Origin: Enoplosus armatus
Lineage: Eukaryota > Chordata > Actinopteri > Centrarchiformes > Enoplosidae
Length of the DNA stretch: 64,000 nucleotides
Direction of reading: 5' to 3'
NCBI RefSeq assembly: GCF_043641665.1
Contig: NC_092194.1
Span: 16,927,298-16,991,297, forward strand
Part shown: one piece after another, positions 49,201 to 57,500 of the stretch
Layout: the number at the start of each line of letters is the position of its first letter
Position numbering within the stretch: position 1 is the first letter of the stretch
Notes under the pieces: model-generated
Seen by the model: only the letters and a program-made list of their open reading frames with translations
Told to the model about the DNA's origin: nothing
Database searches by the model: none
Program-made: the position numbers and the translations under genes

Positions 49201-52200
49201 ATCTTCGTAGTCAGGTTGCCAAACAGTAGCAATATACTTTATTACTTTGCAGTGTATATTCAGTCTTGTCAGAGATTTGATACCTGTAGTAACAGTATGT
49301 GTTTTGAGAAAGTGCTATGTTAAAGGACCATAACAGGAAACTGGTAAATTTAAACTCCTTATAAGGGTAACTTCACTTATTTTGTCATGTCTGAGAAAAT
49401 AACCTTAATGACATGATGAGGGTTATCTCAGCTTGGGCTCGGATACAACACATTTGTAACAGAAAGCCTGCATTACAAACTGAAAGACACCAGGCGGGGA
49501 GGGCCTAAAAACATTCTATTGGTTGCATTATGGGAGATGTAGGATCCAGCTTTTTGGTCAGGATATCTCGGCCTCTGCTGCCTTGATTATCTTCTTTAAT
49601 ATCTTATAAGTCCTCCAACTTTGTGGAAGTGCAGCTCTAAATTTCCAGAGTACCCCTTTAACTCCAAATCATGTACATTCATGCTATACAACAGTTTGTT
49701 AGACACATTTCTTCTTATAGTTCCAGGCAGCCATTGGCCTCCATTCATTTCCGTACAGTATGAAAATCAATGAGAAGACGTTTGATTTATGTATTTATTT
49801 ATGAAAATCAAGTCTGCTTTACTTTTTCATGTAATACAGAAACTACTCAGTTTGTAGTTGCTTGTAGTTTGTGGTGCTCTTGGACTGCACTTTATTATAC
49901 GGAGACGTGTTTCTGTTATCTAGTCTACCCTCATATATAAACGGGATGGACAAAATATTAGAAACATCTCTCGATATTATGCAATACAACTCAACAACAC
50001 AAAAACTGAACATTATAACCTTCACGAAGGCAGGATTTATTGCAGGGCTGTTGTATTAGACTCCATGCACACACTGTACATAATAAACAGGCAACTCTGC
50101 ATGAATACAACAACAATACAAGACTGTACAACATGACCTCACAGTGATACTGTAACACAAAAATGAATGCAGACTTGATGTTCATTGTTCATATGTATGT
50201 CGCTTTGGACAGAAGTGTCAAAAAGGAATACATGTAAATGGAGTCCACAACATGGATTTTAACATCTAACAGATATGAATGGAAACCAATGGCTGCCCTG
50301 AATGGCAAAATGAATACAGTCAGATTTCTAAAACATAACACAAACACTAGCATGGTTTGCAAAATGGCTTGCTGTTGTATAAGTGATATAAGTATACAGT
50401 ACATGATTTGTAGAAAATGGGATAAAACACGCAAAACCACTGGTATGGTTCTGTAAGGCTTAATTTCTAAATTATATGGCTTTTTTAGGACTGTAACTAA
50501 TGATTATAATAATTGTACGGTTTATAAAATGTCAGAAAATAGTGACCTTCGAATAGCTTGAGATTCAGTTTAATTAAATTTATTTAGGGATACGGACAAT
50601 GCAATTTAACTTAGTTCCTATGCAGAGAATGAAACTGATGTTTGACAGTTTAAAGCTATCGCTAATTTTTAAATCTTGTCCCTAGTCGGGCTTTTACATG
50701 TACAGTGTAATTAAAATATACAGCTTTCAGTATCATATGGAGATACAATAAAATACACCAATACCATACACCAAGAGTACAATTAGTTAAAAGTGGGTAC
50801 AGCTCTGGTTTGCTTTTAGCCAGCACTTAACCTTTGTTGTAAAAGATTTTATGGCCTTACTGTCACATGTGTCAAAGAAAAGCAAATCTTCTCAACTGAG
50901 AAGTTAGAACTAGGTCATGTTTGGCTTTTTTTTTTCTGTCGGTCAACAAATCTTTTAATCGTTTCAGCTCTTAACTACATCCTGTTTGATCAAAATGTCA
51001 GGCGGAACTTGACGAGTCATAAAAGTAATTTAACAGTCATCAGATGTGTCGGCATGTGTAGCATTTTGTTTCCTCTCTCCACAGAGTCTTTGGCTTCTAC
51101 AAGGGAATACTGCCTCCGATCCTGGCAGAGACACCAAAGAGAGCGGTGAAGGTGAGATGAAGGATGTGCATGTTGGTTCATAGGCAACCGCAAAGCTTCT
51201 TGCGCTGTGTTGCAACGCTCAGACTCTGGTTTCACCGTGAGCTGCTCGACTGCCATATGAAAACACTCCGACCGCAGTTGCTCTAACATGGTACACACAT
51301 GTTGATTAAACACATGACGCCCTCCGCCATGTCTGCCTCCTCAGCCACTCCTATTTGGTCTGTTGGTATATCAAATATTGACTTACAAGCGTTTACAGCA
51401 AGCCTTCCCCTGATCTCCATCTTTTGATATTTGTTTGTAGGAAGTCTCAGCATCTCTCGCTTCACACTAACATATAATGGGGTGACAAGGTGGGTGGGGG
51501 GGTTGATGCCTGGCTTGAAGCTGCTCTGTAATGAGATGTTGGAAACGAGGATGTGTGAACTTTAAAAATAAGCACTCACACTGAGAAGATGGGGTAATCG
51601 CTCACACGGCGAGCAAAGCTGGCTGATGGTGAGAAATGTCTGGAGCGAAGAATTAGAGCAAATTAAAGCTCCGATTAAAACGCCTCTGCTGGCATTTTGC
51701 CCTTTGCTCAGATAAACAAATCAGTGGACGTGTGTCCTTTTGAGAGTGTGCATTAGGCTTTTCTCTTTCCACAGAGGTTGTCGTCCAAAAATTTTAAGTA
51801 CGGCTTAATTTTCGTGTGCTAGTTGAGGCAATACAACATCCAAGTTCCCCTTTCCTCCTGTTTTTAAGGTAGCTGCTTTTAATAGTGTGTACGTACGTAT
51901 ATGTGGGTGTGTTATGTATATTGAGATGTCAGTTTACGAAAGCACCGTGACTTTCTGACAGCTCGTTTATCCCGATCTTCCCTCTGCAGTTTTTCACCTT
52001 TGAGCAATACAAGAAGTTGCTGAATTTGACCCCTTTGTCTCCTGGTGTGGTGAGTCTCAACACACAGAAACACCTGAATACACTCTCACCTGAAAGATAA
52101 ACACACACACACACACACACACACACAGCACCAGGAAGTGCGTTACACCCAGTGTCAAAAATCAGCGTTTCAGCTCGCCTTCCAAACGCTGGTAAAACAA

Positions 52201-54469
52201 AGAGAAATGCCAAGAATAATTTTACCAGCCAAATAAATTAATGTACATTTTCATGTCAATGCAGAGTAGTGAAGTTTCAATGCTGTTTCATTGCATATAC
52301 AGGTAATGCATGAGGACACTTAGAGAATTTATTACACATCTTTTTTTCTCTATGGGGCAGCTAACCTGCTAACCCTAGCATATTGTTTCTAGCCTGAAAC
52401 AACATTCAGTCAGTTTTGTTAGTTTACTATTGTGGCAAATACAAAATTATCTTAACAGCAGCTTTACTGCCTTAACAGAAAGTCATCTGACATTGAACGT
52501 GGGGATTAAGTGAAGAGAGCCTGGAATAACACTTGTTTGGTGTTAAGCACATATGAAAGCATCCTTGATGTCTAACTAACACATTCAAATATCAGGCTTA
52601 TCATAGATGGTCAACAGTCTGTGAACCAACTTAAAATAATAACAACTGTGTCCAATGTAGCTAGCGTTGCTTAGTTTTATTAAAAAAGTCTAACCAAACA
52701 GAGTACACCACATGTTGGGACAAATGTGGAGTAAGATTATGCTGTAACACTTCACTATATGAGCTTTATTCCAGGCAGCAGAGCAGCCACTACCACTTTG
52801 TGTAAAGCCAGTGTAACTGGCAGCTTGTCATGAGCCATTACAGAGACAATGTTTTGTTTTGATATCATTGACTCCAAGTATGAGAAAATGTATGGGATGT
52901 AAATGATTAGCATGGGCAAAAATAGTATAATCCTCTTAAAACATTTCAAGCTAATACAAATACAGTTGTTGTTTTTTTTATTGTTTTTTTACAGTTTACA
53001 GGACAGTTTTGCTTTGGATCTTTATTCCATCACATTGGATTTGAAATGAAACAATGACTATGAGATTTAAGTGCAGTGTTTAAAGCTGGCCGGATACTGT
53101 GTGTTTTAAGTAATCTTGTACGTCGTGTTAACTCTCATTACACTTTTAAATCAGCTCGTCTGCTCACGACAACAGTCACAACGTGGTTGCTCACTCTGAA
53201 CGTAAGCATTGAACCCCCTGTCAGTTTTGTGTCCGTGACAAACAAGATGACCGTGTCCTCAAAACTGTTGACAAAATGGAGAAAGTCAGGATAGCTTAAA
53301 ATAATTACAAGGGACTGCTCAGACTGCAACACAGCAAACCAAAGTTTCTGACATGCCAGAAATCCAACAGATCATTGATCGTTCAAGCAATTAATCAGGT
53401 GTTGTGACCCCCTCAAACTGCAAGTCAAACGATCGCCAATCCAGCAGATATTTAGCCCGATTCTAAAATAAGCTCAAGCTCAATTCAAGGTTGAAATCGG
53501 CAGACATTGTACAGATCAGCCCAATTTTAATCTGAGCGTTTTTACATTTACATAGCCCTTTTTTATGTAGTACCTAAGGTAAAAAGGTACGAGACATGGA
53601 CACCCAAAACACCTTTTTAAAGCGGAAATTCTACAACTCAAACCTCAAAGTCATTGTTTCATTTTAAATCCTGTGTGCTGGAGTTAAGTCAAAATAATGT
53701 CAAACGTGACACTGTCCTTATAAACAGACTACTTGGCGGTTTTGGCGGTTATTAATTCCTGGAGACGGGTTTCACCACAGGTCATGAATATACAAGTGGT
53801 TTCATCTTTCTTGACTAATCTGGTTTCTGTTATATTGAGTCAGAGTTTTAAGATAGACAGATTTGCGTTGCTGGGGTGCGGTCACCACACACCACCTATT
53901 CAGGTGGCAGCCAAGTGTCAGACGTGATGGATGGCTTACCTGTAACTCCGCGTGGAGGCGGCCCCAGCACGGCGCATATCCTCAACTTGTTTTTACAGCC
54001 ATTGGTGGAGAAATGTTTACCTGTCCCATCCATCATGCTCTCTTACCCCTCCTCCTCCTCAACCTCCTTCTCTGTCTCTTCATCTTCCTCTTCCTCAAGT
54101 GCCTCCAACCCCATTTCCCCCCAGAGGCCCTCGCATATCAAGTACTGTAATCACATCAGATCATTAGTGCCAGTGAATTACAGATTGGTTCTGAATGGCG
54201 CTCTCTCTCCTATTCAGCGTGGCACAGCTGAATGCCTTCACTCTGATTAATGAGGACACACACAGTAATAATACAAATAAGGAATTAAAACGTGGCTGGC
54301 TGGCTGTGTAAACATCACAAGGCATGTCTGAGAGGATGGGTCCCGGGGCTCTGACAGCAGGATAAAGAGGCAGGAAGAGTAATGAGCTATAGACACGTTC
54401 TTGACATGTTCCCATTACGCTTCTCTGTGAGCATGCGCGCACACACGCACGCACGCACGCATGCACGCA

Positions 54470-54528
<59 letters not shown>

Positions 54529-57500
54529 ACAGACATATACAGCCCCATGCAAATACATGTACCGTTGCAACATCAACTGTTAATTACATGTCAGGGATAT
54601 ACATTTATCAATCCTCTTATACCGCTTCGGGTGACACAAAATGAGTTAGAGTTCTTTAGTTATTAGAAAATAACTTAATTAATTTTTTTTTTCTTTTTCA
54701 ATTTTCTGCCTTTTTAATGATGAATCTTTAACAGCTTGCTCACATTCCTGTTTCCTCCTTTCGTTCACCTTCCTCTCCCTCCCGTCTGTCATCTAACATT
54801 TTGTCAAACGATAACAAACACAGGTGTGTTGTGTGTCTTCAAACATTTGTCAAACCAACACAATGACAGACTTGACAGAAACAAATGTCCGTTTTAGACG
54901 AGACAAAAAGACTCGGGGAACAAGTTTCTGAAAATGAGAATACGATTCAACATTAAGCTCTTGAGGCTTGGACACAATTTTTGTCATTGTCTGCATCAGT
55001 TTGCCTATTATGCTCTGTCTCTACCCAAATATTATCTCCATGTTCTCACTCCTAAATCATGTCCATCTCCCCTCCAGGCGCTGTCTGTAGCGGGGCTCGG
55101 CGCTGGCTTGACTGAGGCTGTTGTCGTCAATCCGTTCGAAGTGGTAAAAGTCAGTCTCCAGGCCAACAGAGATTCCTTCACAGAGGTGAATAAAAATGAA
55201 ATACTGTCTTAACTCGTAATGTGTTGGTAATGTGGACTTTTCTCTAGATGCCCAGTGGTTTGGGGTTTTTTTGTCAGCATTTGACATGTCCTCCTTTTGA
55301 ATTCACTCTCTAAAATACAGCAACCCTCCTCATTCGCTCAAGCAAGACGGATAATAAAGTCAGACGGATTCGGACTGAAGGGCCTGAATAAAGGACTAAC
55401 GTCAACACTGGGACGCCATGGAGTTTTCAACATGATCTACTTTGGCTTCTACTTCAACGTCAAGGATGCCATTCCCACCAGCCCGGTAATATGCCAATCT
55501 AAATCTATGACCGCACTACGACCTCCAGTCCTGTTTCTCACACCACTTCAGCTTTGCTTTGGTGTTTGTAACCTTGACTACACCTAATTTTTGCTAACTT
55601 CAGGCTATATGATACGCACGTGTCCCAGCCACCAGTGGGGAAATGAAAGTGTTTGACAGTATGATTAGTTAGCCTGCCTGCCGTAGCAAGGAGGAAGCAA
55701 AAATCAGAGAGGAGCTTGTAAGATCAGCCCAGCTAATACCTCGTCTGTTTGCTCCTCATAACATCCTCAAAGTTTCAGATTACACATCCGGCTGGGCCTG
55801 ATGGCCCAAACAAAAGTTAATTTTGTTTAATGGAAACGTTACCATACGCCGGTCCCACATGTACAAACTGGAGCATTAGATTAACTCCAATGAACTAATT
55901 GGAAGCAGACAACGATACTATTTTCAAGAGAAGGTTACAGTGGCGGCCCAGGCTCTGCTATATTTTCAACATTTTTCCAGTGACGCATGGTGTACAGAGA
56001 ACCAAGTGGTCATCCTCTGTGAATGATAATTATGTGGCTGGATGACCCAAATAGCTCTCTTCTTAGATTGTGGCCGTTGCTTTTGGGAATGATCCATCGG
56101 TATGTACATTTATGGAATTATCCTGTTTGTGAGAGGTTAACAACGGCTATTGTTGAGGCAGAAAAGGATAAATACAGTGGCCTCCGACAGCTTACAGGCT
56201 GAGCCGATAGTGGCGTTCCTCCAAAGCCCTTTTGTCTGCAACACGAGCAATGAGTTTGCAACTCAAACGTGTCCATAGTCAAATTGAGCCGGCCAAGCCC
56301 AGGCGACTCTCGTATCACCATTTAAATAGTACAGAGGAGGCAGATAACACTCTGCCATCATTCACAAGTGAATGTGTGAGGAGATGTTTGCTTAAGGCTG
56401 TTAGGAAGTGGGTTGATGGGTCTACTTAGGCCGCGGGTATGTTACCCACTTCCCCACATCCCGCTTGAAAAAAACAGAAGAAGTGGGATTAGCTGTTGAT
56501 TTACCTCGGCTCTCAGGGTGTCCAGCCGCTTGAGAAAGGCCTGGACCAGAGAGGCTGCTGTCATTTGTAAAAATATCCCGGCCAATTAGCTGTCAGAGCT
56601 CTCTGAGTCTGGGCTTCTTTGGTACAGTAATACCCCTGTGCCGAGTCACAGCCCAATTACCCAAATTGTCCCCATATGCCTCCCCAGTCTGCCTGCATGC
56701 ACCCTGTTTATAAATCCTCTGTCTTGGCTCCCCAAAGAACATGTGCTTCTGTTCAGCCAATCAGAATGCTGCACCACAGTCAGGAAGCACTAATCTGCCC
56801 CCCGCTACCATAAAATGATCAGGGCTTTCATGCCAGCTTTGCAATCATATGCACAAGCCCCCTCGTGCTCTCCTTCGCTTTTGCTAACATATATATACAC
56901 ACAATGTCTCACCATTTATTTTGTTAACTCCATGACGAAACTTTCTCTCTATAGCTGCACGTTTTATTTACTGCTTAAGTTTTGTGCCATCATATTTAAC
57001 CCCTGGTTCCCACTCTAGAAATGTTGTAAAATGGTGCTAGTTTTTTAATCCTGCATCTCCTCTTCTGTACCAGGACCCTACCCTGGAGTTCCTGAGGAAG
57101 TTCACTATCGGCCTAGTGTCTGGGACCATCTCCTCCTGTGTGAACATTCCCTTCGACGTGGCCAAGAGCCGCATCCAAGGCCCCCAGCCCGTTCCCGGAG
57201 AGATCAAGTACCGCACCTGCTTCCAGAGCATGGCACTGGTGTACCGGGAGGAGGGGTATGAACAAGGCAAAATTTGAAACTCTTGTCACTGGTGCATCCA
57301 AGAATTAATGAGGCACTTTGTCTACTTTGTTAGCAATTGATAGTTGGTCATCTGCCAAACGGGCTGTCAGAAAAGACAAATGTACCAGCTGCGGCTGCAA
57401 GTTAGCGGGGTTTGATTACGCGGTGTGAGTTTCCTACACTAACTACAGGGGAAGTGCATGAATAACTTGATGCAATGCTGTGATCCGATGAATGGAAACC

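Larger units (their letters stand above)
42908..51084 (+). other. slc25a21: slc25a21 intron 3 (8.2 kb)
   Basis: Bounded by GTAGGT and CCACAG, phase 2. The most repeat-dense intron: a tRNA-derived SINE-like unit (43460-43630), TTAA-flanked elements (45066-45341 and 49320-49661), a CA array (46193-46220), a repeat with a perfect hairpin (from 47084), an inverted-arm element (49726-50297) and a truncated dispersed repeat (50484-50560). The block 46255-46510 looks like unique, possibly conserved, DNA. Between 47500 and 49300 I see nothing identifiable. Confidence 0.9.
52050..55077 (+). other. slc25a21: slc25a21 intron 5 (3.0 kb)
   Basis: GTGAGT to CTCCAG, phase 0. Holds a CA array (52101-52127), a long alternating purine-pyrimidine tract (54431-54527), a candidate degenerate repeat near 53318-53545 whose start resembles the end of the element at 24530-25294, and a low-repeat block at 54130-54260. 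Nothing identifiable in 52130-53310. Confidence 0.9.
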
